From NCBI GenBank assembly GCA_902577075.1, contig CACGXV010000004.1:1-64000 (forward strand): 64,000 nucleotides of DNA, read 5' to 3'. Made by a program: the position numbers and the translations under genes. Positions 50,780-60,978 of the stretch are shown here, piece after piece. Position 1 is the first letter of the stretch, and the number at the start of each line of letters is the position of its first letter. The DNA is from an uncultured Pelagibacteraceae bacterium. GTDB taxonomy: Bacteria > Pseudomonadota > Alphaproteobacteria > Pelagibacterales > Pelagibacteraceae. The notes beneath the pieces were generated by a model. It saw only the letters and a program-made list of their open reading frames with translations, was not told where the DNA came from and searched no databases.

Positions 50780-51733
50780 ATGAATGAGCTAACAACAGAC
50801 CTAAAATCGCTTCATGAGGCAACTCTAAATAATCTAAAAAACTCAAAAGCAAATAATACTTTAAGAGCATATAAATCAGACTTTAAAGATTTTAGAGCGT
50901 TTTGTGCTAAGCATGGATTAAGTTCTTTACCATCAGAACCCAAAATAGTTTCTTTATATATTACTCATCTATCTAAAAATTCAAAAATTAGCACATTAAG
51001 AAGAAGATTAGTTTCAATTAGCATGGTCCATAAACTAAAAGGCCACTATCTGGATACAAAACATCCAATCATTGTTGAGAACTTAATGGGAATAAGAAGA
51101 GTAAAAGGAAGCATTCAAAATGGTAAAAAACCTATATTAATCAATCATTTAAAATCTATTATTAATGTAATAGATGAAAAAAAATTTGATGATATTAAAA
51201 AATTTAGAGATAAGTCAATAATCTTAGTCGGCTTTGGAGGAGGATTTAGAAGAACTGAGCTAATCACAATTAATCATGAGGATTTAGAATTTGTGCCGGA
51301 AGGACTAAAAATCACAATAAGAAGGTCAAAAACCGATCAATTGGGTGAAGGGATGATTAAGGGACTACCCTACTTCACCAATGAAACCTATTGCCCAATT
51401 GTTAATCTTAAAAAATGGCTAGAAATTTCTAAAATTAAATCTGGACCAATTTTTAGAAGATTTACTAAAGGATCGTTATTAACTGACAAAAGATTAACAG
51501 ATCAATCGGTAGTTTTATTAATGAAAGAATACTTAAATTTAGCAGGTATAGATAATAAAAATTTTGCAGGCCACAGTTTAAGATCAGGTTTTGCAACTGT
51601 TGCTGCTGAATCTGGTGCAGATGAACGAAGTATTATGGCAATGACAGGTCATAAAACAACACAAATGGTAAGAAGATATATAAAAGAAGCAAATATATTT
51701 AAAAATAATGCACTGAACAATATTAAGATTTAA
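50780..51733 (+). CDS. Tyrosine recombinase / phage-type integrase
   Basis: Catalytic residues in 'GGGFRRTEL' (R), 'RRSKTDQ' (K), 'HSLRSGFATVAA' (H-R), 'TGHKT' (H), 'VRRYI' (Y); SAM-like N-terminal domain. Confidence 0.92.
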   Translation: MNELTTDLKSLHEATLNNLKNSKANNTLRAYKSDFKDFRAFCAKHGLSSLPSEPKIVSLYITHLSKNSKISTLRRRLVSISMVHKLKGHYLDTKHPIIVENLMGIRRVKGSIQNGKKPILINHLKSIINVIDEKKFDDIKKFRDKSIILVGFGGGFRRTELITINHEDLEFVPEGLKITIRRSKTDQLGEGMIKGLPYFTNETYCPIVNLKKWLEISKIKSGPIFRRFTKGSLLTDKRLTDQSVVLLMKEYLNLAGIDNKNFAGHSLRSGFATVAAESGADERSIMAMTGHKTTQMVRRYIKEANIFKNNALNNIKI

Positions 51734-52656
51734 ATCCTTTTCCAATGGTTTGGATAAAAATTAGGATTGCCTGACGGGTTTAGTGTCGATGGAAATACAC
51801 AGATTTTATTTGGATTAGTGTTTAAATAAGCTCCCCACCAATGGAAAGTTGAACCACCAACAATAAAATGCTTCGCGTAAGAAAATAAATTAAAATCATT
51901 AATTACATCATTTCCTTTTACATATACAAAGTTTTTACCTTTAAAGTGTTTTGTAATACTGTCTATATCATTTGACCAAATAAAAAAAGTTGGGTTATTG
52001 ATTTTTTTTTCAAAATATATGATTGATTTTTTAATATAATCTAGAAGATCATTAGTAAAATTTTCAGACTTGACCAGTCTTTCATTTTTAATTATTTCAT
52101 GGGGTTGGTCAGAATATTTGTTTTTTCTAACATGTATAGATACAGAATTTGTATTTTTTAATTGATAAATAGTTTCGTTATCATAATTAATAAATCTCTT
52201 TAAGGGCTTATACATTTTAATTAAATCGTCTTTAAACGAATGAAAATATTTTTCATTTTCAAAGTTTCCTTGAACATAAATTAAATTAGATAGATTGCTA
52301 TTATCTGGAATAATAATAGGTAATGCGGTTTTATTATTGTTTATTTTAATATTTTTTTCAATTATAAATTTTTTTTTGTTTTTAAATTTTTCAAAAAATA
52401 ATTCATATTTTTTTTTAATTCTTTTAAAGGAATTTTCATATGTGCTATTACTATCAGCTAAATTTTGACTAATATTGAATTTATCAAGCATATATTTTTG
52501 GTGACTTCTAAGTTTGTTTTTTTTTTTAGAAAATCCACTTACATTATCTATTTGAAGTTCACAATCTAGTCTTTTGCTCAATGCATATGAATGTGCATAC
52601 ATAAATAATTGATTTCCTAATCCTTCTGCAATTTCAACAACTATTTTTTTGGGCAT
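51730..52656 (-). CDS. Glycosyltransferase family 11 (alpha-1,2-fucosyltransferase-like)
   Basis: 'EGLGNQLFMYAHSYALSKRL', 'SIHVRKNKYSD', 'FIVGGSTFHWWGAYLN'. Confidence 0.85.
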   Translation of the reverse strand: MPKKIVVEIAEGLGNQLFMYAHSYALSKRLDCELQIDNVSGFSKKKNKLRSHQKYMLDKFNISQNLADSNSTYENSFKRIKKKYELFFEKFKNKKKFIIEKNIKINNNKTALPIIIPDNSNLSNLIYVQGNFENEKYFHSFKDDLIKMYKPLKRFINYDNETIYQLKNTNSVSIHVRKNKYSDQPHEIIKNERLVKSENFTNDLLDYIKKSIIYFEKKINNPTFFIWSNDIDSITKHFKGKNFVYVKGNDVINDFNLFSYAKHFIVGGSTFHWWGAYLNTNPNKICVFPSTLNPSGNPNFYPNHWKRI

Positions 52657-53660
52657 TATATTATTTTTGATAATTTATTAATTGATTTGTTATAATCTTT
52701 TTTAATAATAGAAAATGAAAAATGAGACAAAGGTTTCCACTCTTTTATAGCAATAATTTGATTAAAAATGTCATTTTTATTGTTAAATTTAAAATGCATT
52801 AAAGCTAAAGTTTTTTTTTTTAAAAAGGTACCAATATGAGTGATACCACTTTCAGGTGCTATTACATCATCACACATAGATATTGTATGAACTAGTTTGT
52901 CACCTTCAAGATTATTTAAAAATAAAATATTATAATTGTTAATTTTGTTATATTTCCTCTCCTTAAAATCATAACAGTTGAAGTTTTGAAGAAAAAAATT
53001 ATTTTTTTCTAGGTTATCAAGTTCTGATGAAAAAACTATAAATTTCCTTTTTTTTGCTAAAAATTCAATAAAATTTTTGATCTTTTTATTATCCCATAAT
53101 AATTTTTCAGAGAATAAATTATGCTTATAATGAAAATATGTTGCACTTTTTGGAAATTCAAAAAAATCAAATTTATCAAATTTTAAATTTTTATAATTAA
53201 TAACTTGTTTTTTATAGTTAATTAGATTCTCAAGTACCTTATATACGGATAAAATTTTTGAATTATCCCTTCTGTATAATGTTTCTTTACTAAATAAATA
53301 TTTCTTAAAAAACTCTGTGGGTCTATTTCTATCTGAGTCGATACATACAGCGTGAAATTTTATACTTCTAAATATAAAAGGCAAAATGTAATAAAAACTT
53401 TTAGGCGCTAGAATATAAATGTCGCTGATATTATTGAAAATTAAATAATTTAAAATTTTCAATTTTTCTAAAATATTTAAATTATAGTTAAAAATTTTTA
53501 TTTTTAATTCTTTAAAGATAAAATTAAATTTAAAATTGATCTTAGACAAAAATACAATTATATCTCTATCTCTGTGTTTATTAATTATTAAATTAATTGA
53601 ATTTACAGATGTAAAATAATCTCCTACTCTATCGTTTTTCAAAATTAATACTTTTCTCAC
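52656..53660 (-). CDS. Glycosyltransferase family 9 (heptosyltransferase-like)
   Basis: 'MRKVLILKNDRVGDYFTSVNSINLI', 'DDVIAPESGITHIGTFLKKKTLALM'. Confidence 0.7.
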   Translation of the reverse strand: MRKVLILKNDRVGDYFTSVNSINLIINKHRDRDIIVFLSKINFKFNFIFKELKIKIFNYNLNILEKLKILNYLIFNNISDIYILAPKSFYYILPFIFRSIKFHAVCIDSDRNRPTEFFKKYLFSKETLYRRDNSKILSVYKVLENLINYKKQVINYKNLKFDKFDFFEFPKSATYFHYKHNLFSEKLLWDNKKIKNFIEFLAKKRKFIVFSSELDNLEKNNFFLQNFNCYDFKERKYNKINNYNILFLNNLEGDKLVHTISMCDDVIAPESGITHIGTFLKKKTLALMHFKFNNKNDIFNQIIAIKEWKPLSHFSFSIIKKDYNKSINKLSKII

Positions 53661-53667
53661 TTTTATT

Positions 53668-55782
53668 TTATGATTCCCAATAAAAATTTGTTTTCAAACC
53701 CATTGATTTTAAAATTATATATTTTGCTACTAGTTCTGAATTGAAATATTTATGATATTTAGTATTTCCTTTTTTTGCAATTTTTTTTCTTAATTTGTCA
53801 TCTTTTTTAAATTTGTGAATTTTTTCTGTTAGATCTTCTAAATTTTTATAGAAAATCATTTCGTCATTATTAAAAAAATCACCATAACAGGTTTTTTGGT
53901 CTATAAATGTTAATAAACCATTACCCATAAGCTGTGCAATTCTATCACTACTATAGTATTTAATCGGCTTACCTCTACTCAAATTAAGTCCCATTTTTGA
54001 GTTAGATAGTTCCTTTAAAAAACTTTGACCCCATATTGGCTGTTTTCCAAACATGCCATATGTATCAAATTTAATATTCTTACATTTTTTGCGAAGATTT
54101 CTTATAAAAGTTTCTCTTTCATCTATTTTACCAGATCTTAAAACCCCTCTGTGAACTCCGTGACTTATAGCATAAAAAATATCATTTTTAGGTTCATGAT
54201 TAAAATTTTTTAAATTATCTAATGATTTATCGCATGGATTAGGAATAAAAAACGAATTGTTAATTTTGAAATCTAACGATTCTGGATCGGTAGTTGTAAA
54301 AGTAGCATCCATGGATTTGATTTTATCAAGAATTCTTATTTTATTTTTTTGGTAATCAGGACCTTTTCTAGAGAGTGGGTCTAAAAACCATTGTGCAATA
54401 GTAAGATGCTTATATTTTGATTTTGCTTCTAACAGGGTTTCGTTACTTATTTTATCCGCGTGTCCTAATATCAGCAAATCTGGTTTAAAGTTATGAATTG
54501 TTTCAGAGATTAGATTATTTAAGTATTTACTACCAGTAGGATCTTTGAAAGATTTAGAATAATTTATTATATCTCTATCTGACAAACTAATGACATTATG
54601 ACCAAGTCTTATAAGTCCATTATTTAATCGTATACCAGTATTATATTGCAATCTTCCAAAATATCTTTGATTAAAATTCGTAACATGAATTATTTTTAAT
54701 TTTGAATTATTACTTATATTGAACTTTTTAATCTGTAAATTTTCAAGAATATTTGTTCTTACTTTGTCAATTATATTAGAGACAAATTCATGAGTGAGGA
54801 AAAAAGATTTATAGTTTAATATTTGAAATTTTCTTCTAAGTTTTGAATTTTTTATTAATTTTTTAATTTGATTATAAAGAATATTTGCATCCAGCTTGTT
54901 AATAATTATTGGATGTCTTGTAGTTTCTGATAAGCCCCCTTTGTTTGTTATAATTGTTGCGCAGGCTAGACTGCTAGCTTCCAAACTTGATCTACCAAAG
55001 GGCTCTTCCCATCTAGAACAGGCAACAAAAATACTCGTTTTTTTTAATAAATTTAAAACAAATGAATTTTCTTTAAAATTATAAATTTTTAAATTTTTGT
55101 GTAAAAAAAAGAGTTTTTCTCTAGGCTCGTCACCTACCACTACAGATTTCCAATTGGGAAACTCATTAAGAATTTTAATGACAGCTTGACCAAAAATATC
55201 ATAACCTTTTGCAGAATTTAACTTACCAACAAATGAAATTATATTTTCCTTTTTTTTAATATTTATTTTGATTTTTTTTGTTGATTGAAAACATACACCA
55301 AACTTTGATTTGTAATTTTCAGAGTTTATATCTTTGAAAAATTGATTTTGTGTCCAGTTACTATTAAAAAAAATAAATTCACATTCATCCAATAATTTTA
55401 TTCTATCACTCTTTGACCTAGATCCAGAAATAGTCAGGGGGTTGTTATGAAAATAAAGGATAATTTTTGATTTAAGATTATTTTTTATGATATTGACATA
55501 TGAAGGTCTATTATGAATCTCAACAATATCAGGATTATACTTGCTATTAAGTTCAACAAATTTTTCTAAATATTTTTTATTGTTACTAAACAAAATACTT
55601 GAATTGACTTTAATATTTTTAAAATTTCCTGATAAAAATTTTTTTTTATTGGTATTACCAAAAACAACAGTTGATTTTTTAAATTTTGAATATTTTAGTA
55701 AATTAGAAACATGTATTGATACCGCACCTGCATATTTAGGAGAATATTCTTCTTTATAAGGGAGGAGAATTGCAATATTCAT
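53668..55782 (-). CDS. Two-domain glycosyltransferase: GT4-like N-terminus fused to CgeB/YkvP-like C-terminal glycosyltransferase
   Basis: N-half 'GKLNSAKGYDIFGQAVIKIL', 'RWEEPFGRSSLEASSLACATIITNKGGLSE'; C-half 'SKMGLNLSRGKPIKYYSSDRIAQLMGNGLLTFIDQ'. Confidence 0.8.
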   Translation of the reverse strand: MNIAILLPYKEEYSPKYAGAVSIHVSNLLKYSKFKKSTVVFGNTNKKKFLSGNFKNIKVNSSILFSNNKKYLEKFVELNSKYNPDIVEIHNRPSYVNIIKNNLKSKIILYFHNNPLTISGSRSKSDRIKLLDECEFIFFNSNWTQNQFFKDINSENYKSKFGVCFQSTKKIKINIKKKENIISFVGKLNSAKGYDIFGQAVIKILNEFPNWKSVVVGDEPREKLFFLHKNLKIYNFKENSFVLNLLKKTSIFVACSRWEEPFGRSSLEASSLACATIITNKGGLSETTRHPIIINKLDANILYNQIKKLIKNSKLRRKFQILNYKSFFLTHEFVSNIIDKVRTNILENLQIKKFNISNNSKLKIIHVTNFNQRYFGRLQYNTGIRLNNGLIRLGHNVISLSDRDIINYSKSFKDPTGSKYLNNLISETIHNFKPDLLILGHADKISNETLLEAKSKYKHLTIAQWFLDPLSRKGPDYQKNKIRILDKIKSMDATFTTTDPESLDFKINNSFFIPNPCDKSLDNLKNFNHEPKNDIFYAISHGVHRGVLRSGKIDERETFIRNLRKKCKNIKFDTYGMFGKQPIWGQSFLKELSNSKMGLNLSRGKPIKYYSSDRIAQLMGNGLLTFIDQKTCYGDFFNNDEMIFYKNLEDLTEKIHKFKKDDKLRKKIAKKGNTKYHKYFNSELVAKYIILKSMGLKTNFYWES

Positions 55783-56039
55783 TTATTTGTTAAATATCTT
55801 TCTTTTAAATTTTTTCTTAGTTTATAATTTTTTTTTAATTTATACTCTTCTTTCATAGCTTTACTTTTCCTGATATATTTTTTTTTATATATCAAAAACC
55901 ATTTTCTTCCCTTCGTAAATTTGGCTCCTTTCGAACTATTGTGAAGCTCAAGTCTTTTTTTTATATTTTTTGTATAGCCTACATAAGATATACAGCTATT
56001 TAGCTTTTTTGATAATAACAAATATACATAATAGCTCAT
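55779..56039 (-). CDS. GIY-YIG nuclease family protein
   Basis: 'YYVYLLLSKKLNSCISYVGYTKNIKKRLELHNSSKGAKFTKGRKWFLIY'. Confidence 0.88.
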   Translation of the reverse strand: MSYYVYLLLSKKLNSCISYVGYTKNIKKRLELHNSSKGAKFTKGRKWFLIYKKKYIRKSKAMKEEYKLKKNYKLRKNLKERYLTNK

Positions 56040-56081
56040 TATGCTTTATATTTATTAAAATTAATAAAAAAAACAATTTCT

Positions 56082-57044
56082 ATGTTTATACGACATTTAA
56101 AGAAACAAAGTAGATTCAAAAGATTTCTTTTAAAAATTCTTAATATTTATGCATTTGAAAAGGAAACTTTTAAATTGATTAACCCACTCTCTAAAAATAT
56201 TTCTTCAAACTACTATAAGTTAAATGATAAGACCTTTATTCTTTCAAGTGGATATTTAAATTTAAAAAGAAAAATTAAAAAAATAGATATCTACTTTAGA
56301 TACGCGCCAAATAACCAACTTTGGAACTCATCTAAAAGATGGAAAAGAATAATCCAAAATATCAATAAAGAAGATTTAATTTTGACTACATTAAATAGTT
56401 TAAAGAATAGTATATTATTTTTTCTAGAAAATAATAAAATTGATATAACTATTAATTTAATTTCAGACGCATCTAATCCAAAATTTGACTTATTGGTAAA
56501 AAAACTACTCAATAATAGAAATTTTAATATTAATTTTTTTGAAACTAAAAAATCAGGAAATAGAGGTTCCTTCTTAGAATGTTGTGATCAAGCTAAAAAT
56601 GCAGAGGATATAATTTTTTTTATTGAAGATGATTATTTGTTTGAAAAAAAATGTATTGACGAAATGGTCTTTGCGTATTCCAGAATATCTACAATGTTAG
56701 ATAACGATATATTTTTATGTCCAAGTGATTATCCTTTTTATTATGATGCTAATTATCATACATCCCTATTTATAGGTAAAAATTATAGATGGAGAACAGT
56801 TTTTGAAACATTATTAACTTTTATGTTTTCAAAAAAAATTTTAGATAAATATGAGAACAATATTAGATTAATAGGGGAACAAGAAAATCATCCTTTTGAA
56901 AAACCTTTACATTCTGTCTACTTAGAACAACCATGTTTGTCACCAGTAGGAACACTATCGCATCATATCTCAAAAAGTGTCCCATCCGTAAATGAGGATT
57001 GGTTAAAAACTTGGAATGTTAATTTTATAAAATCTGAAAATTAA
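56082..57044 (+). CDS. Putative GT-A fold glycosyltransferase
   Basis: 'GNRGSFLECCDQAKNAEDIIFFIEDDYLFEKKCIDEMV' resembles an acidic nucleotide-sugar/metal motif; located in the glycan cluster. Confidence 0.55.
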   Translation: MFIRHLKKQSRFKRFLLKILNIYAFEKETFKLINPLSKNISSNYYKLNDKTFILSSGYLNLKRKIKKIDIYFRYAPNNQLWNSSKRWKRIIQNINKEDLILTTLNSLKNSILFFLENNKIDITINLISDASNPKFDLLVKKLLNNRNFNINFFETKKSGNRGSFLECCDQAKNAEDIIFFIEDDYLFEKKCIDEMVFAYSRISTMLDNDIFLCPSDYPFYYDANYHTSLFIGKNYRWRTVFETLLTFMFSKKILDKYENNIRLIGEQENHPFEKPLHSVYLEQPCLSPVGTLSHHISKSVPSVNEDWLKTWNVNFIKSEN

Positions 57045-57048
57045 TTTT

Positions 57049-59154
57049 TTATCCAGCAATAACTGCCAACAACAACAATGCTACAATATTTGTTATTTTA
57101 ATCATAGGATTCACCGCAGGTCCAGCTGTGTCTTTATAAGGGTCACCTACAGTGTCACCAGTAACAGCTGCTTTGTGTGCTTCAGAACCTTTTCCACCAA
57201 ATTTTCCATCCTCAATATATTTTTTAGCGTTATCCCATGCTCCACCACCGGCTGTCATAGATACTGCAACAAATAAACCTGTGATAATTACTCCTAAAAG
57301 CATTGCACCAACTGCTGATAAAGCGGCCACTTGTCCACCTATAAAATAAATAATTATATAAAGAACTATAGGAGATAAAACTGGCAACAACGATGGAATT
57401 ATCATTTCTTTAATAGCTGCTTTTGTCAATAGATCGACTAATCTACCGTAATCTGGTTTTGCCTTACGCTTCATTATACCAGGTATTTTCTTGAACTGTC
57501 TTCTAACCTCAATAACCACGGCACCCCCTGCTCTACCAACTGCTTGCATACCCATAGATCCAAATAAATATGGAAGCATTCCACCAATTAATAAACCAAC
57601 AACAACGAATGGGTTAGATAAATCAAATGTAACTATAATTCCTTCTAAATTAGATCCAGCAACTTTGGAAAAATGTTTAATGTCTTCTGTATAAGCAGCA
57701 AATAAAACTAAAGCTCCAAGTCCTGCTGACCCTATTGCATAACCTTTTGTTACCGCTTTTGTAGTATTCCCAACCGCATCTAATGCATCAGTCGTTTTTC
57801 TAACATTTTTTGGAAGATTAGACATTTCTGCAATTCCCCCAGCATTATCAGTAACTGGACCATATGCATCTAAAGCTACAACCATACCAGCAAGAGCCAG
57901 CATTGTGGTGACTGCAATTGCAATCCCATACAAACCTGCAATATGATTAGTCAATAATATTCCACCAACAATAATTAATGCAGGGATAGCTGTTGCTTCC
58001 ATCGAAACTGCCAATCCTTGAATGACATTTGTACCATGACCCGTTGTTGAAGATTGAGCAACACTTTTAACTGGTCTATAGTCTGTGCCTGTATAGTATT
58101 CAGTAATCCATATAATTAATCCTGTGATAACAAGACCTATTATTCCACAAAAATATAAGCTTAAGCCAGTAAATGATTTTTCGTTTACAACGTACTCAGT
58201 AGTGAAACCAATTACATATTTAGTAATAGGATACAAGATAATTAGAGAGCTTATTGCAGTTATAACAAATCCTTTATACATCGCCTTCATAATATTTTTA
58301 TCATTACCGAGTGTTACAAAAAAAGTACCTAAAATTGATGTAAGTATGCATGCGCCACCAATCGCTAAAGGATAAATCATCATACTGAAGTCACCGATAA
58401 AAAATATTGAAGACAGAACCATTGTAGCAACAATTGTTACAGCATAAGTTTCAAACAAATCTGCTGCCATACCTGCGCAGTCTCCAACATTGTCACCAAC
58501 ATTATCAGCAATTACGGCAGGGTTTCTAGGATCATCTTCAGGAATACCTGCTTCTACTTTGCCAACTAAATCGGCACCAACATCTGCACCTTTAGTAAAA
58601 ATTCCTCCACCTAGTCTTGCAAATATAGATATCAGAGAAGCACCAAAACCAAGCGCAACTAAAGCATTAACTATTTCTCTTTCATCTATACCAATCTTTA
58701 CAAGAAAATAATAATAAACTGCAATTGATAACAGAGCTAGTCCAGCGACCAACATTCCAGTTACAGCTCCTGATTTAAAAGCAATTGATAGACCACTTGC
58801 AAGGCTTTTTCTTGAAGCTTCAGCTGTTCTTACATTTGCTTGAACTGAAACAAGCATACCAACATATCCAGCTATTCCTGACAATGCAGCTCCAATTAAG
58901 TAGCCTAGACCTACTAAAGGACTAAATGCAACAGAAATAATAATCAAAACAACAACTCCAACTATTGCAATAGTTTTATATTGTCTGTTTAAATATGCAC
59001 GAGCACCTACTTGAATAGCCGAAGCTATTTCGATCATTTTAGCATTACCAGAACTTGAGTTTAAGATATTTCGACCTGTAAAAAATCCGTAAATGATTGA
59101 TATAATTCCTGCTGCTATAATGTATAAAAGTATTGTTTCTGTTGATGAGTTCAT
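57049..59154 (-). CDS. hppA: Membrane-bound K+-type/H+ pumping pyrophosphatase
   Basis: '[59 protein letters not shown]', '[22 protein letters not shown]'. Confidence 0.96.
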   Translation of the reverse strand: MNSSTETILLYIIAAGIISIIYGFFTGRNILNSSSGNAKMIEIASAIQVGARAYLNRQYKTIAIVGVVVLIIISVAFSPLVGLGYLIGAALSGIAGYVGMLVSVQANVRTAEASRKSLASGLSIAFKSGAVTGMLVAGLALLSIAVYYYFLVKIGIDEREIVNALVALGFGASLISIFARLGGGIFTKGADVGADLVGKVEAGIPEDDPRNPAVIADNVGDNVGDCAGMAADLFETYAVTIVATMVLSSIFFIGDFSMMIYPLAIGGACILTSILGTFFVTLGNDKNIMKAMYKGFVITAISSLIILYPITKYVIGFTTEYVVNEKSFTGLSLYFCGIIGLVITGLIIWITEYYTGTDYRPVKSVAQSSTTGHGTNVIQGLAVSMEATAIPALIIVGGILLTNHIAGLYGIAIAVTTMLALAGMVVALDAYGPVTDNAGGIAEMSNLPKNVRKTTDALDAVGNTTKAVTKGYAIGSAGLGALVLFAAYTEDIKHFSKVAGSNLEGIIVTFDLSNPFVVVGLLIGGMLPYLFGSMGMQAVGRAGGAVVIEVRRQFKKIPGIMKRKAKPDYGRLVDLLTKAAIKEMIIPSLLPVLSPIVLYIIIYFIGGQVAALSAVGAMLLGVIITGLFVAVSMTAGGGAWDNAKKYIEDGKFGGKGSEAHKAAVTGDTVGDPYKDTAGPAVNPMIKITNIVALLLLAVIAG

Positions 59155-59228
59155 TAGTTCCTTTGTTAAATATATTTATGGGGTCAATGTAATACAAAAA
59201 AAATTATAAAACGCAATGTTTAACTTCA

Positions 59229-60191
59229 TTAGAAATTATGGGAATATCCCTCATTATATCTGTGTTTTATAAGGTTTTTATTATGTATAATTTGATTACT
59301 TTTAATTTCATTAGTTAAATCTCCTATTAAAGTCACTTTTTGATTCATTCGTTTAAATAAAGATTTGATATATTTTCTATTTGACTTAGATGAGGTAAAT
59401 AGAATTTGATAATCATCTCCTTTAGAAATAAAACTTATTTTTTTTTTATTAGTTTTGACGAGATAAGATTTAAGTTTTGATGAAATAGGTATCTTTTCAA
59501 CATCCAATCTAAAATATAAATTACTTGTATTAATTAATTTAGATAAATCACCAAATAAACCGTCAGATATATCTATTGATGAATTGGCAAATTTTATTAT
59601 TTTTGAGCTAATTTTTGAAGGTAAATCTGGCATATAATATTTTTGAATAAAATATTTTCTTAGCTTGGTTTTTTTTAAAAATAACTTTTTTTTCAAAATT
59701 AATAAACCCAAATAACTATCACCGAGGTTTCCTGTAACATAAATATCATCTTTATTTTTACATTTATTTCTTCTGACTATTCTTTTTGAATAACCCATAC
59801 TAGTTATTGTGAATGTTGTTTTATTTGATCTTGTTGTATCACCACCTGACAATTTTATTTTATATTTTTTTTGCTCTTGTTTTAAACTTTTATGTATTAG
59901 GTTTAAATTTTTTTTTGAAAAAGATTTTTTATTTCCACTGGCACCAATAAAAATAAACTTTGGTTTTACAGCCTTGCAATACAAATCTGATATTGAAGAT
60001 CTTACTATTTTTTTAATTACTAAATCAGGTTTTTTAAAATCAAGAAAATGAACTCCCTCAACATAAGTATCAGAAGAAACAACAACATTATTTTTTTTAT
60101 CAAAAAAAACATCATCGTTTAAATTTAATGCTGATGGATTATTATAAGTTAATTTTTTGAAATACTTTTGAATTAAAGCAAATTCATTCAT
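59229..60191 (-). CDS. thiL: Thiamine-monophosphate kinase
   Basis: 'VVSSDTYVEGVHFLDF', 'SGGDTTRSNKTTFTITSMG', 'IDISDGLFGDLSKL'. Confidence 0.92.
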   Translation of the reverse strand: MNEFALIQKYFKKLTYNNPSALNLNDDVFFDKKNNVVVSSDTYVEGVHFLDFKKPDLVIKKIVRSSISDLYCKAVKPKFIFIGASGNKKSFSKKNLNLIHKSLKQEQKKYKIKLSGGDTTRSNKTTFTITSMGYSKRIVRRNKCKNKDDIYVTGNLGDSYLGLLILKKKLFLKKTKLRKYFIQKYYMPDLPSKISSKIIKFANSSIDISDGLFGDLSKLINTSNLYFRLDVEKIPISSKLKSYLVKTNKKKISFISKGDDYQILFTSSKSNRKYIKSLFKRMNQKVTLIGDLTNEIKSNQIIHNKNLIKHRYNEGYSHNF

Positions 60192-60588
60192 TGCTAATTC
60201 TAATTTTTTTTGAAATTTTATCTAATAATGCATTTAAGTATTTAGTTTGTGAGTCATCAATAAAAAAATTTGATGCCTTTAAATACTCATTAATAATGAT
60301 TTTGATAGAAGTATTTGGTTTGTATAAAAATTCAAAAATTGCACTTTTGATAATAATTTGAAAAACTTTATCCATATTTTTAATTTTCAAATCCTGATTT
60401 AAATGGTTATCGATCTCTGCATTTATTAATTCTTCTCTCTCTAAAGTGCCGTTGACAATATCTTTAATAAATTTTTTAAACCTGTGTTTTGGAAAACTGA
60501 TATTTTCCTCATTGTTATAAAGTTTTCCATAAAGTTTTTGAATAATTATCACTCTAGGATTTCTTTGTGGAGAAAATTGAATAGTCAT
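60184..60588 (-). CDS. nusB: Transcription antitermination factor NusB
   Basis: 'FEFLYKPNTSIKIIINEYLKASNFF'; NusB-length, between ribH and thiL. Confidence 0.8.
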   Translation of the reverse strand: MTIQFSPQRNPRVIIIQKLYGKLYNNEENISFPKHRFKKFIKDIVNGTLEREELINAEIDNHLNQDLKIKNMDKVFQIIIKSAIFEFLYKPNTSIKIIINEYLKASNFFIDDSQTKYLNALLDKISKKIRISNE

Positions 60589-60591
60589 AAT

Positions 60592-60978
60592 TTATTGAAA
60601 GAGAACTGATAATACTGCTTCTGCTGCTTCAGATCCTTTCTTACCACGTTCTACAGCTTGTTTTTTACTTAAGCATGTGATCACACCGTTTCCAACAGGT
60701 TTCCTTGATGTAATTGATAATGTCATTAATGCGTCCGTTGTAGATTTGGATATAAAATCAAAATGTGGTGTTTGTCCTTTAATCACACATCCTAAAGCTA
60801 TAAATCCATTAAATTTTTTTAAATTCTTGGCGATTGTAACAGGAATTTCAAAAGCGCCTGGTACCCTAATTACATCAATATTACACTTATTTTTTATTTT
60901 ATTTTTTGCACTTTTTAACAAAGAATTCGCAATGCTTTCATAATAACTTGCAACAACTATTAGAATTTTTTTTCTCAT
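60592..60978 (-). CDS. ribH: 6,7-dimethyl-8-ribityllumazine synthase
   Basis: 'VPGAFEIPVTIAKNL', 'GCVIKGQTPHFDFI', 'PVGNGVITCLSKKQA'. Confidence 0.94.
   Translation of the reverse strand: MRKKILIVVASYYESIANSLLKSAKNKIKNKCNIDVIRVPGAFEIPVTIAKNLKKFNGFIALGCVIKGQTPHFDFISKSTTDALMTLSITSRKPVGNGVITCLSKKQAVERGKKGSEAAEAVLSVLFQ

Noticed and set aside
49757-51733. Integron (attC plus IntI)
   Set aside because: The hairpins lack convincing RYYYAAC/GTTRRRY ends, the recombinase shows no obvious IntI-specific insertion, and no cassette array follows.
57152-58711. Series of plus-strand ORFs inside hppA (57152, 57491, 58124, 58490)
   Set aside because: Low-complexity translations antisense to a strongly conserved gene; mirror ORFs of codon bias.
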